A DNA stretch of 64,000 nt from Pseudozyma flocculosa PF-1 (Eukaryota > Basidiomycota > Ustilaginomycetes > Ustilaginales > Ustilaginaceae). The translations under genes and the position numbers were made by a program. Of the stretch, positions 46,514 through 56,665 are shown in pieces; positions within the stretch are counted from its first letter, which is position 1; every line of letters starts with the position of its first letter. The notes beneath the pieces are model-generated. The model was not told the origin of the DNA. It made no database searches and saw nothing but the letters and a program-made list of their open reading frames with translations. The stretch covers positions 1,667,759 to 1,731,758 of the forward strand of contig NW_006920869.1 in assembly GCF_000417875.1 (NCBI RefSeq), in the 5' to 3' direction.

Positions 46514-46520
46514 TTATATA
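46514..46520 (-). promoter_or_regulatory. TATA box of the oxalate decarboxylase gene
   Basis: TATATAA on the minus strand, 107 bases upstream of the start codon at 46406. It is one of only two convincing TATA boxes in the window, both in front of secreted-enzyme genes. Confidence 0.55.
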
Positions 46521-47186
46521 CGATGTCGTTGGCCCGCCATGGCGGCTACCAGAGCCTCGTGAGTCAGGATCCGGACCGGGGCGCGGCGAGGCAGGACAAG
46601 GTAAGCGGGGACATGCTTCTGGAGGGCCAGGACGGGGCGGAGCACCGCGGGTGTGACCTGCCGGCTGTCAGTGAAGAGTCCAAGGGCAGAGGAGGGGGCC
46701 CAGCACGGCCGCTTTGGGGTCGCGGGGCCGGTCGAAGTGGTGGTGCTTGGCCGCAGAGAAGGAGCTGCGATGAGCGGGGGGTGCAGCATCGCGCCCCGTG
46801 CTGTCTCACCATAGCGTGACAGAGACGGATGGATCGGCCGTACCAACCAAGTTGGTGGCGGGAGCACGACCGCAAGCAGCTTCAGGCAGATGGAGAGGTG
46901 TTGGCAGCAAGCAAGTGTCGGTGGCCGTCCGAGCCGAAAAGGAAGCAGCAGACCGAGCAGCAGCGCGGACGCCATCCGCCGCGGCACCAGCCGAGCTTTT
47001 AGGTGTGTGGCACTGTAGCGGCCGTTGCCGTTGCCATGCATTGATGGCCTTTCGCATGGATCGAGTGGCAGGCCGCCGGGTGGGATGCCGCCGTCGCATC
47101 GGCAGCTACCGTAGCAGTTGGGCTGGCAGGCCTGTTGGAAGATGGTCTCTCGGAGCAGAGCTCGCAACCTGAGGCCCTCGGCGGGC

Positions 47187-47190
<4 letters not shown>

Positions 47191-47220
<30 letters not shown>
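47191..47220. repeat. (CT)15 microsatellite
   Basis: Fifteen TC/CT dinucleotide units. Confidence 0.9.
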
Positions 47221-47224
<4 letters not shown>

Positions 47225-48078
47225 CTTGCTTCGGCCGCCTGGTCAGGTTCCACTCTGCTCGCCGTTTTGCTGCAGCTGTCGGCCCCTAGACAAGGCGCCA
47301 GCCTGTCGACGATGGCCGAGCCGCGTCTCTGGACCAACGTACCCACTCCTAGCCTGAACGACTAGCCGGCGGTGTGGGCCCTTTTGCTGCCGTTCACACA
47401 GAGCCGAACTGCCGAATACCAGGATGTAGGCGTGTACGTACCAGCACGGCGGTCGATCTGGCGACGTGGGAAAGGCGTCGTCGCACCCACGATCTCGTCT
47501 AGCCCAGATCCGTCTGTAGGCTGAGCCAGACCGCCGGCTAGACCTTGTATCGCCTTGATGGATGCACCCATCGGTTGCATGGTTCACCTTGCTCTGCAAC
47601 CACCGCGGGCTCCTTGGCACGTTCCTCGGGAGACAAGGCGCGAGCGTCCATCGATCGAGGGCCAACTGCCGGATCTGTGGTACGGCAACGCCAGCCACCC
47701 TTTTGTCCCCGTCGCGTCTCGGCCCTTTCCGGACAGTCCGAGGGAGGAGACGGCCGACATCCGCTGCGCCTCTTGACGTGGTGAGACCGCGTTGATGACA
47801 TCGAACCAGGCTGCATCCTACCGTAGCGTAGCATCGCGAAAGAGAGGGCCCGATGCCAGCAGGCCTGCCTGTTGGGAAAGGTACTACTATCGTAGCTGTG
47901 GCAGGCGCGCGCTGTCTCGTTCGGCATCCTTGCAGCCAGCCCTCGTTGTGGAGGGGCAGGCAGCGCCGAATTTGGCCGGGGTGGCCGCGCATTCAAAATT
48001 CCCCGCGAGAGAAGCAGGGTCCCCCGCCGACGGAAGCCCCGACCGGCGGCTCAACCGGCAGAGGCCGCTGCACGCCGG

Positions 48079-48119
<41 letters not shown>

Positions 48120-48120
48120 C
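48079..48120. repeat. CCAG tetranucleotide array (longest)
   Basis: About ten CCAG units without interruption, between the oxalate decarboxylase and transporter genes. Confidence 0.9.
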
Positions 48121-48491
48121 GGGACAGCCGACGCCAGCCGGCCAGCAGGCAAGGACGCCGTTGACCAGCCTCGCACCTTCCCTTGGCAGCTTCGCCTGGC
48201 CAGTCGTGACCGGACCTCGCTCGCTCGCCATACGGGCGACCAACCTACTCCAAGCTCAAGGTTTCGGCTCAATCCGTCCTAGCCTCTCACGCAACTCTGG
48301 TCGAGCGACAGCGGCGCCGGCTGCGCCGAGCCCTAACCCCCGCCGGCGTGTGGTCGCGGCAAAGTCGCAAAGGGGCGTGTATGCCTAGAGAAGCCTAACG
48401 CCAACGTCGATTGATCCGCTACAGCTATAGTAAGAAGGTCACGTTGCACCCTGTAGTCCGGATCGACAGCAGCAAGGACCTCTGCAAGCGC

Positions 48492-49754
48492 TCAGGCCCT
48501 CTCGGCGCCGTGCAGCGTCTGGCCGTCGAGCCCGTTTGAGGCCACCCCGTGACCCTGCCCGTCTTGGTGCCACAGCCGCCTCGGCTCGTCCGCCCGCTCC
48601 TCTTCCCTCTGGTCGTCCAGGGGGATGCGGAACATGGCGCCGGACAGCACCGCGTACGCAAAGCGAAACAGCAGCAGCAGCCACACGGCCACCAGCATGA
48701 TCGTCATGACGGCCGCCACCCAGGTGATGGCGTTGCTGCCTAGCACCTTGCCGATCTCGTTGGTCGACAGCGCCCAGCCCACGTTGGGAAAGACAAAGGA
48801 CCACCACGCGATGCCAAACTTCAACCGACGCCGCCGCACCGCCGCAGCCACGTTGCACGCCAGCGCCAGCACAAAGAACCACAGCGCCAGCCCCCAGATG
48901 AGGAGCGCAAACAGCGTCGCCACCAGCTCAATCATGGGCGCCAGGTTGGGCACCGGCGGCGTCAGCGTCTGGTCCGTGACGTAGCTCGACGCGTTCTCGC
49001 TCAGCCGCAGCAGCGCGTATGACGTGAATGCCGGCGGTCCGACGGCGATGAACATGGTCGGCCTCGCGGCCGGCGGAGGGAGGCCGTAGATCGAGAGGCG
49101 GAAGAGGTAGAGGGCGAACTCGAGCAGCGAGAGGATGAAGCCCAGCCCCTGGAGGATGAGGCCCCCCACGGCCACGTTGAGCGCATCGCCGGGCGTCAGC
49201 AGCGGAACGATGCTCGCCGCGACGGTGCCGAGCAGCATTAGCGGCAGGAAGGGCAAGATCCACCCGGGCGTGTAGTCTGCGATCTTGAGCTTGTGGCCGC
49301 CGCCAAAGATGGTGAGGTAGGTCGTCCAGCTCTGCAGCAGGCAGACGCCCAGGTGGATCCAGAAGATGACCTGGAGCGTCGATCCGAGCCAGGGCCCCGT
49401 CTTGGTCATGCCGTAGTTGGCCGCGCCCGTGATGATGGTCGAGACGGCGAGCAAGACGGTGGGCATGAAGAAGAGCTCCGAGGGGTCGGTCAGGGAGCGG
49501 GTCAGGGCGCCCCGATGCGTGGCGAAGCGAAGGCAGACGCCGACGACGAGCGCGACGAAGATGACGAGGTTGGCGATGAAGACGATGGTGCCAATGGTGT
49601 CCAGGCCGTCGAAGCGGTGGACGATGCTGTAGAGCAGGATGGCCAGCCCGCCCGTGCTCATCGAAAACGTGAACCACTGCCATGTGATGCATTGGGTGCG
49701 GTCGAGCCAGCCGCCCGCCCCGCCAGGGCGTTGCGTCGCAAGCTGACCCTTCAT
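48492..49754 (-). CDS. TDT-family (SLAC1/Mae1-like) transporter, probably C4-dicarboxylate
   Basis: Single exon on the minus strand, 420 aa. The ATG at 49754 follows an in-frame non-ATG region. About ten hydrophobic segments span the protein. The opening WQWFTFSMSTGGLAILLYS and then FDGLDTIGTIVFIANLVIF match the Mae1-type members of the tellurite-resistance/dicarboxylate (TDT) family more closely than the sulfite pump Ssu1. A later helix reads GIAWWSFVFPNVGWALSTNEIGK, with FPN/G conserved in TDT proteins. It probably sits in the plasma membrane and moves malate or another small organic acid; the substrate cannot be proven by sequence. It is in the same orientation as the oxalate decarboxylase gene, 2.1 kb away. 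Confidence 0.78.
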   Translation of the reverse strand: MKGQLATQRPGGAGGWLDRTQCITWQWFTFSMSTGGLAILLYSIVHRFDGLDTIGTIVFIANLVIFVALVVGVCLRFATHRGALTRSLTDPSELFFMPTVLLAVSTIITGAANYGMTKTGPWLGSTLQVIFWIHLGVCLLQSWTTYLTIFGGGHKLKIADYTPGWILPFLPLMLLGTVAASIVPLLTPGDALNVAVGGLILQGLGFILSLLEFALYLFRLSIYGLPPPAARPTMFIAVGPPAFTSYALLRLSENASSYVTDQTLTPPVPNLAPMIELVATLFALLIWGLALWFFVLALACNVAAAVRRRRLKFGIAWWSFVFPNVGWALSTNEIGKVLGSNAITWVAAVMTIMLVAVWLLLLFRFAYAVLSGAMFRIPLDDQREEERADEPRRLWHQDGQGHGVASNGLDGQTLHGAERA

Positions 49755-51062
49755 GGCAGGCCAGGTGCGGGTTGTCGAGAGATCCGTCCTGCAGATGTGA
49801 GGCTCCAAGCAGGGGTCCAGCTGAAGGGAGTCTCAGGTTTGCTGGATGCCCGCTCGCCAGGCAGCGGTGGTGGCAGCGATGGTATCGGTCGAGACGGCAG
49901 AGGCGGTCGCAGTGGCGGTCCGCGGTGGCGGGGTGGGTGATGGTGGTGGGCGAAGCTACCTCTACATGGCGTCGAGACGTCTGGTAATGCCCCACAGCTC
50001 CTCCACGGAGAGGCCCATCGTTGTCGATGGAGGAGATAGAAGGACGATGAGCCGTCCTCGATGCTTTGCCTTACCAGAGGGCTACGTCACGGGCCAGCCG
50101 CTTGTCACCGAGCACGCGGCAACAAGAGTGGACGAGTCGAGAAGGAAAGGCCAAGGGATCGACAGGGCCCAGCCAGGCACGCCGGCTTTGTTGGCGCTGA
50201 CCTCACCGCCAGACCCGCCATGGTTGGTCGGGTCAACATTTTCTCGCGCGAGACAATGGCAGGCAAGCCGATGCCAGGTCCCTCGCCGCTTCGCAACCTT
50301 CAGCGACCTCGACCCGCTTTCATCGCTCTCAGGTCCTCTGTCAGCTATGCCGACACGCAGATGCCGACGTCCACGACAATCAGCGACTAGTTGCAAGAAG
50401 CAGACGAGACGAGCGAGGATCGATTCGATGGGAGTGACTCTAATCCTCAGCGCCTAGTGAGTGCCCGGCGCGCGTTGTGATCCTCGAGGCCGTAAACCCG
50501 ACCTTTCTCTGTCGTCCTCGTGTCGACAGCGTGGTGTATATCGTCTATGCCGTCGGTCCTTGAGACAGATTGATGGTGAAGACGGCAGGACGTGGTGTCT
50601 GCCGGCATCGCTGCCGCGAACACTCGTCGGCAGATACCTGTGGCTGATATCGAGCAGCGCCTCTCAGACGGCCACGGAAGCTGCCGATCCGATCCGTCAC
50701 GTTCCGTCCGAGGCCGACGGGTTGGCAGAACCGCTCGACGTCTCGTTTCATGAAAACCTTCTGACCTGGAAGACGAGGCGACCTTCGAGTTCGGGCATAT
50801 CCCGACGATGGCGCCGGCGGCTGAACCGTGGGTGACACTTCGTACCCGTCCTTGCGGTGCCGCCGGTCAGGCATGGAGGCGGTCGTCGCATGAAGAAAGA
50901 GGATCATCAAAGGGTCCATCTTGTCGAGGCGTGCACCGTGAGCCGGACGCTCGGGTCACGACATGCCGAGATGCCATGGCGGACGGCGAAGACGAGTACG
51001 GTTACTGTAGTTCAGGTGGCGGAAAGATGCACAGACCGGCATGGCAGGATCTGTGGGAGCGC

Positions 51063-51087
51063 GGGTCCGCTCTCCGAAAGCGGACCC
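51063..51087. other. Perfect inverted repeat / hairpin
   Basis: GGGTCCGCT and AGCGGACCC form a perfect 9-bp stem around a 7-base loop (CTCCGAA). It lies just left of the low-GC island. No rho-type or tRNA context is visible. Confidence 0.7.
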
Positions 51088-51109
51088 AGTCTCAATTCCA
51101 GGGGATCTT

Positions 51110-51420
51110 CGAGACCAAAAACATATAGGCTCTAACTGTGTTGCAAAAACTCACGCGATTTTGTTTTTGAAGCCCATTGAAGCTTAGAGCCGCGAAAATG
51201 CTGTCATATGGGAAAATTAGACTTTGAACCTGCTACCAGCTCAGTGGAGCTACAGGGACGGCTCAGCGGGTCCAGACGCTGATCCAAGAAATCGCGACTG
51301 ACCAAATTCTCGACAATGGAGTCAAGTTTCAAAAATTGCTTTCGTCGATTATTGAAAGGGAATGATATAATGAAAAAGCTGGAAAACCTCTTCTCTTTGG
51401 GTCCCGGCAAGCAATCACCG
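51110..51420. other. Low-GC island with coding-like remnant
   Basis: About 310 bases clearly richer in A/T than the surroundings. They include the inverted repeat GGCTCTAA (51128-51135) and TTAGAGCC (51184-51191). One plus-strand frame is open for about 45 codons and reads protein-like (core QTLIQEIATDQILDNG, ending SSIIERE) before a stop. No start codon, splice context or family could be assigned. It may be a remnant of an inserted element or a broken gene. Confidence 0.4.
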
Positions 51421-52792
51421 GCCGACATGCTCCCGCGACGCCGCTCGGGGCCTGTTTCGCCATTCCAACTTTATCTCTCCATGACCTCGTCGACGATGCC
51501 CAACGAACTGGTCTACCTCGATCGGCACCGCCATTGTGCTCGACGACGGTGTCCGCCTCTCTCTCACGCCTTCGGGGGCAATATAGGGTTGGAGAACAAC
51601 CGGCGGGCTGGCGTGTGCGCATCGCATGTGTCCTACGGGATGGCATGATCCGCCGGAGCTTCTTCCTATCTACCGCATCCCGAACCGGTCCCTGCTTGAT
51701 AGCGAGCGACGCCTGAGCACGGACCAAGCTAGCGGATCGGTCAGGGCAATACTGCTTTCTGTTGATGCTAGCAGGTGCATGGCGTGCCCCACCCACGGGC
51801 GAGAAGAAGTGCGGACGCGGGGAATGGCCGAGCGGCAGGACCCGTGGCTCTGGCCTTTGATGTCCTGCCATGAAGACGAGTAGGCGGCAGTCACACACAC
51901 ACATACATACATACACTGACGAGGATCGTCCGGGCCCCTTGCAGTTTCCTTTGATCGTCGTCCAACAAAAGATGAAGCGACAGGGCCGCAAGCAAGATGC
52001 GGGGACATGCAGGCGTGACGTACTCTGCGCTGATCATGAGGAAGAACTGGGCGAGTCGGCACTTCGGACATGACCGTCGTCGATCTGCCGGTCTCCGCAG
52101 CGCCGGCGCAGCATGTTCCGTCTCTTGTCCCCTCGACGTCGCACCTCATGACGAAAGGATGTTCAGCGACGAGCTATAGGAAGGTGTGATGGCGCGGAAG
52201 GACGATTGATTGCGGGGTCTGTCATCTGATCTGCCGCCATGCAGCTGCTTCTGATGCCGCCACCACCGCCCGCTGCCTTTACGGCTGGATCCGTTCCGCT
52301 GCCTCGGAGCAACCTTATCACTCGGTCCATGCACTCCATGTACGCATCGATTTCCTTCTCCGACGACGACGGCGACGACGACGACGTACGATGGCGAGGC
52401 CCAAGGCAAAATGTTGTCGCCATTTCGAGCCGGCAGCAAAGAACGAGGTGCCGGACGGCATTTTAAGATGCACTTGTGTCCTGGACGATCGTAACGATGG
52501 CGAGCGTCGGAACAAAGTCGTCCGTCGGGCCCGCTCCATCTCCCGGGAGAATCAACAACGTCGGGCGGCCCGGTTGGTCGGTCGGTGGTCTTCCTTGGAA
52601 GAAGATGCGGTCCGCCCTTCGAGCGTCGAAGCGATGGCAGCTGCAGGCGGGCGACGAGGCGATGCTCTAGAAGGTCAGGCGCCGGTCTTCTGGAATCAGC
52701 CGTCGGTCGGTCGGAGCGCGAAGCCAAGGCAGGCCGAGGCGAGGCGAGGTCAGGAGCGAGCTGACCTTCCATCGAATCGGCGGTTGGAGCGG

Positions 52793-52793
<1 letters not shown>

Positions 52794-52820
<27 letters not shown>
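52794..52820. repeat. (GGC)n triplet run
   Basis: Eight to nine GGC units in the gene-poor region. Confidence 0.85.
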
Positions 52821-52824
<4 letters not shown>

Positions 52825-55335
52825 GCAGCGAGGCAGCTTCCATCGCAGCACGGGGCGGGACGTGAAACCGCGAGCGAGTTTGCATGCCTTCCTCAAGCCA
52901 TGGCGGACAGACGGTGGTCCGAGCAGACCAGGCCCCGTCCCGAATCGACGGTCCTCGACCTGCCCAACCCGCTCTTGCTTGGAGCTGGCCGACTTCATCG
53001 TGACGGATCCCCACTTCGGCCTGGCCCGCGTTCTACCGGCATCTCCCGGCCCAACCTCTAACCTGCCTTGCTTGCTGCTTGCTGCTGGCTGGCTGCTCGT
53101 TGGTCGGGCGTTTAATTTGTTCTTCGCGGCAGCTGCACAAATCGCCACCTCGCTAAGCGCGCCCGCAATTTAATTCATGCCAACCCAGCCGGGCTGCACT
53201 TTGGCGCTCGCTTAGGGCTCGCCCTCCGATGCACCAGCGCAGCGCAGCAAGGCCCGAGCCAGCCTCCCGGCCTGCTCGGCCTTCCTCCCTCCCCGGTCTT
53301 GGTCGCCATCGCACAGAGAGACCGACACGACGAAGGCGGCCGCTCTCATCGATGGCCAATCAGAAAACATGTGGCTGTAATCTGGACACAATCGGCGAGC
53401 TCCGTGATTGTTGTTGTCTGATTGTGGCAACGAGGCGGGCGAAGGCGTGCGCGCATTCCGCTCGCGCCACAATCGACGAAAGGGTCGACTTGCCTGATCA
53501 AGCTCAGAGACAGACTCACCACTCGACGGCGCCGACCGTCTCGTGTCGTGTCGCAAGCAAGCAAGCACGCCTAGCCTTGCTTGTCTGTCCGTCATCGCCA
53601 AGCCTGTGTGAACGTTATTCCTCTCCGAGTGCGGTCAGAGCCGCTCACGGGCAGAGGCCGATCTACAGGCGAGCCAAGGGTCACAGGGAGGGCACGGAAC
53701 CAGGCTGCCGTCTAGAGACGAGGCGCTCGGGGTGCCTCCGAAGGATGCAGGGTCAGTGTCAAGGGACGACAAGCGAATGCCTCTGAGCCCTGCCTTGGCT
53801 TGCTTTGTCTTCTTCCTCTGCTCGAGGGCAGGCTACTGTAAACGGCGGTCCGAGGGCGGCACCCATCCGACCTTTGCTCATCTTTGTGCGGTTCGTCGAC
53901 GTCCGCAGCGGTACATACGGTACGAGGCTAGGTTCTCGCTCGGTGCTTCACCTGCCGTATCTACACACTAGCTCTTGCTCTCACGCCCGGTCAGGAGAAG
54001 GTGCCGAAGTGAGCAGCGCTGTAAAACTAGCTCCGCAGGCGCCGATCGGACGACCAGTCGACGCCAAGGACAACCAAGCACTCGACTACCGTGCACAAAC
54101 CCACCATCGCGTCACTGCCGGCTCTACTCGAGTCGACGATGATCCAGAGCAAGATCAGGGTGCGACCGACCACCATCGAGGGGAGGTGCGATGGTGGGTA
54201 GGGTGGTGCGCAGCATCGGCGAGATGGAGAGACAGACGGCGCCTTGCTGTACCTACCTACCTATGCGAGGATGCGTGCGCTTGTGCGCCGTCGCCGCGGT
54301 GAGGATACCGTGCGTGCGTCGTTGCCCGGCGGCTTTATGCCGCTGTCGTGGAGCTGGAGGTGGGTTGCCTGCCTGTCTGCGCCGGCGGCCTCGGTGGAGC
54401 GGCGGCTGGCGAGCGGTTTCCCATCGGATGCTCTCCATCCGACAGCGGCCATTTGGTAGCGCCGCGCCAACAGCTCAGCTCAACCGAGGCCAGGCGAGCA
54501 GATGGCACCGACCAGCTCGAGACGAGCCGTGGGGTCCAACGCCGCTCGGGCAGGCAGGCAGGGTCCCAAGACGTGTCTCGCCTCTTTGCCACACGGCCAG
54601 GGGGCACACGGCAAAGATAGCGGTAACCAACCGACATCGACCAACGACATCGACATCGACGCTCGTGGCTGCAGGTGCGAGCTGGGGCAGCCAGCCTCGC
54701 TGGCCATGCAAAACAGCGCTAAGCTCTGGCTTTGCTGCTCGTCTACCCTCGCACAGCCCCTGCAACCCAAGCGAGCCAGCAGCAGCATGTCGACTCAAAG
54801 CTTCCCAGCAGCCAAAGCATCTCGACGACCGGCCTTTCTTCTCTGAGCCTTTGCTGCCGCTCGTCCATGTTCGAGCTTGGTCCGAGGCCATCTGCTGTAC
54901 CCTTAGCCGGCGCTGCAGTAAGCTCCGCCTCCGAGGCCTCTCTCGACGACATGCAGGCTGCTGGAAGCATCTGCACAGTTGCCACCCTTGGCCGCTTCTC
55001 ATCGCCGCTGCCTTGAGATAGACAGCCGCTTCGCTCAACGAGGACACCAACTCGGCCCAATCTCTTCCGTGATGGCTCTACCACCGGCCCGCCGCTCTCG
55101 CTTCCAGGCTGCCGCGGCCATGAGGACGCTTAGCCTCATCCCGGCAATCACTGCTGCTGACCTCTCGAGGATTGGCTCTCACTTCGACGCTTCCTCGGGC
55201 GCTGTTCCCAATCGTCATCGCAGCCACCCTCCCCCGCATCCGCCGCGCTGGGCAAAGCCAGGACGGGTGGCTGCACTGCGTCCTCGCCGTCGACACAGGA
55301 CCGCCCGACACCTCAGCGACTGCTGCCGGATAGGG

Positions 55336-55343
55336 TATAAGTA
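55336..55343 (+). promoter_or_regulatory. TATA box of the aspartic protease gene
   Basis: TATAAGTA, 144 bases upstream of the start codon at 55487, followed by a C/T-rich leader. Position and sequence suit a regulated TATA promoter. Confidence 0.55.
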
Positions 55344-55486
55344 GGCTCTCGTCTGAGCACCATCATCACCTCTTCTCATCCTCATCCTCCCCCACATCTT
55401 CTAGAGCCATCTAAACCTCTCTTCTTTTCCCCTATCTCCTAGATTTCCTGTGACCTTTCTCTCCTCCCGGACCCCTTGTCTCCACC

Positions 55487-56665
55487 ATGCAGCTCAAGCT
55501 CTCCTTTGTCGCCGGCCTGATCGCCAGCTCCCTCGCCCTCGCTGCGCCCGTCGCCGAGGAGAAGGGCATCAACGTCGAGCTCACCAAGCGCGACAGCCTC
55601 ACCAACGGCTCGGGCCACGTCGACTTCGGCAAGGTCGATCGCCACATCAACGCCCTCCGCGCCAAGTACCAGAAGAACCTCGACAACTACCAGCGCAACA
55701 CCGGCGCCTCGCACCGCGTCAAGCGCTCGCTCCCGGAGCACCTCGAGAAGCGCGCCACCGGCTCCGTCCCGCTGACCGACGTCTCCAACGAGCTCCTTTG
55801 GACCGGAAAGATTGCCTACGGCACCCCCGCCCAGTCCTTCAACATCGACTTTGACACTGGCTCCTCGGACACCCTCGTCAACGCCGGCACCTACCGCCCC
55901 GGCTCTTCGTCGACCTCGGTCAAGACCTCCAAGGCATTCTCCACCGCCTACGGCGACGGCACCACGGCCAAGGGCACCGTCTACACCGACGCCCTCACCA
56001 TCGGCGGTCTGACGGCCTCCAGGGTCGCCATCGGCCTCTCGACCACCACCTTTGTCACGGACAGCGCCGGCATCAGCGGCATGGCCTTCCCCAACCTCGC
56101 TCAGTTCGGCTCGGCCTACCCTCCCTTCTTCTACAGCCTCAAGAACCAGGGCAAGCTCAACGCCGGTGTCTTCCAGTTCACCCTGGCCAAGACTGGCTCG
56201 TCGCTCTACCTCGGCGGCACCGACGCCTCCAAGTACTCGGGCAGCTTCACCTGGTCGCCCGTCGACAGCAGCCAGGGCTTCTGGCTCACCTCGGCCAGCG
56301 TCAACGGCCTCTCGATCGACAGCATCGTCGACACCGGCACCACCGTCATCGTTGCCCCCACCAACGAGGCCCAGTCGCTCTTCAACAGGCTCGGCCTGGA
56401 CACCTTCACCCAGGACAACCAGCTCTACGGTGCCTACGACTGCAACTCGCCCCCCAGGGTCACCTTCAACTACTCGGGCAAGGCCATCACCCTGAGCGGC
56501 GACACCGTCAAGTTCGGCACCACCACCGACGGCTCCTGCGTCCTCTCGGTCGTCGGTGGCGACGTCGGCATCAGCGCCTGGGTCACCGGTGACTCGCTCC
56601 TCCAGAACACTGTCGCCGCCTTTGACGTCGACAACAGCCGCGTCGGCTTCGCCACCAAGCGCTAA
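55487..56665 (+). CDS. Secreted pepsin-like aspartic protease (family A1)
   Basis: Single exon, 392 aa, with start context caccATGc. A signal peptide covers about residues 1-20. A propeptide ends at a Kex2-type Lys-Arg at 88-89 (HLEKR), so the mature enzyme probably starts ATGSVPL. The catalytic aspartates are Asp123 in DTGSSD and Asp282 in DTGTT; the flap Tyr lies in AYGDGT (residue 155). One cysteine pair near the C-terminus (YDC and GSC) should form the single disulfide. There is no Ser/Thr-rich tail or GPI signal, so it is expected to be released. Such enzymes degrade proteins in acidic surroundings. A TATA box precedes it. It is convergent with the GH16 gene. Confidence 0.93.
   Translation: MQLKLSFVAGLIASSLALAAPVAEEKGINVELTKRDSLTNGSGHVDFGKVDRHINALRAKYQKNLDNYQRNTGASHRVKRSLPEHLEKRATGSVPLTDVSNELLWTGKIAYGTPAQSFNIDFDTGSSDTLVNAGTYRPGSSSTSVKTSKAFSTAYGDGTTAKGTVYTDALTIGGLTASRVAIGLSTTTFVTDSAGISGMAFPNLAQFGSAYPPFFYSLKNQGKLNAGVFQFTLAKTGSSLYLGGTDASKYSGSFTWSPVDSSQGFWLTSASVNGLSIDSIVDTGTTVIVAPTNEAQSLFNRLGLDTFTQDNQLYGAYDCNSPPRVTFNYSGKAITLSGDTVKFGTTTDGSCVLSVVGGDVGISAWVTGDSLLQNTVAAFDVDNSRVGFATKR

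Larger units (their letters stand above)
46407..48491. other. Intergenic upstream of oxalate decarboxylase
   Basis: About 2.1 kb with no supportable gene. Frames of up to about 250 codons are Arg/Ser/Ala-rich and overlap on both strands. It holds the TATA box, a CT microsatellite and the longest CCAG array of the window. Confidence 0.55.
49755..55486. other. Gene-poor region, 5.7 kb
   Basis: I could not support any gene. Frames reach about 276 codons but are Arg/Pro/Ser-rich, overlap on several frames and lack domains. Contents that can be named: a perfect 9-bp hairpin at 51063-51087, a low-GC island at 51110-51420 with an 8-bp inverted repeat, a GGC run near 52794-52820, and the promoter of the aspartic protease at the right end. 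Decayed mobile DNA or non-coding transcription is possible. Confidence 0.5.

Noticed and set aside
51228..51250. tRNA-like string (AGCTCAGTGGAGC resembles a D-arm)
   Set aside because: No matching acceptor stem, anticodon arm or T-arm could be folded around it on either strand.
52391..53173. 260-codon frame in the gene-poor region
   Set aside because: Arg/Pro-rich, no domain, includes the GGC triplet run; competing frames overlap it.
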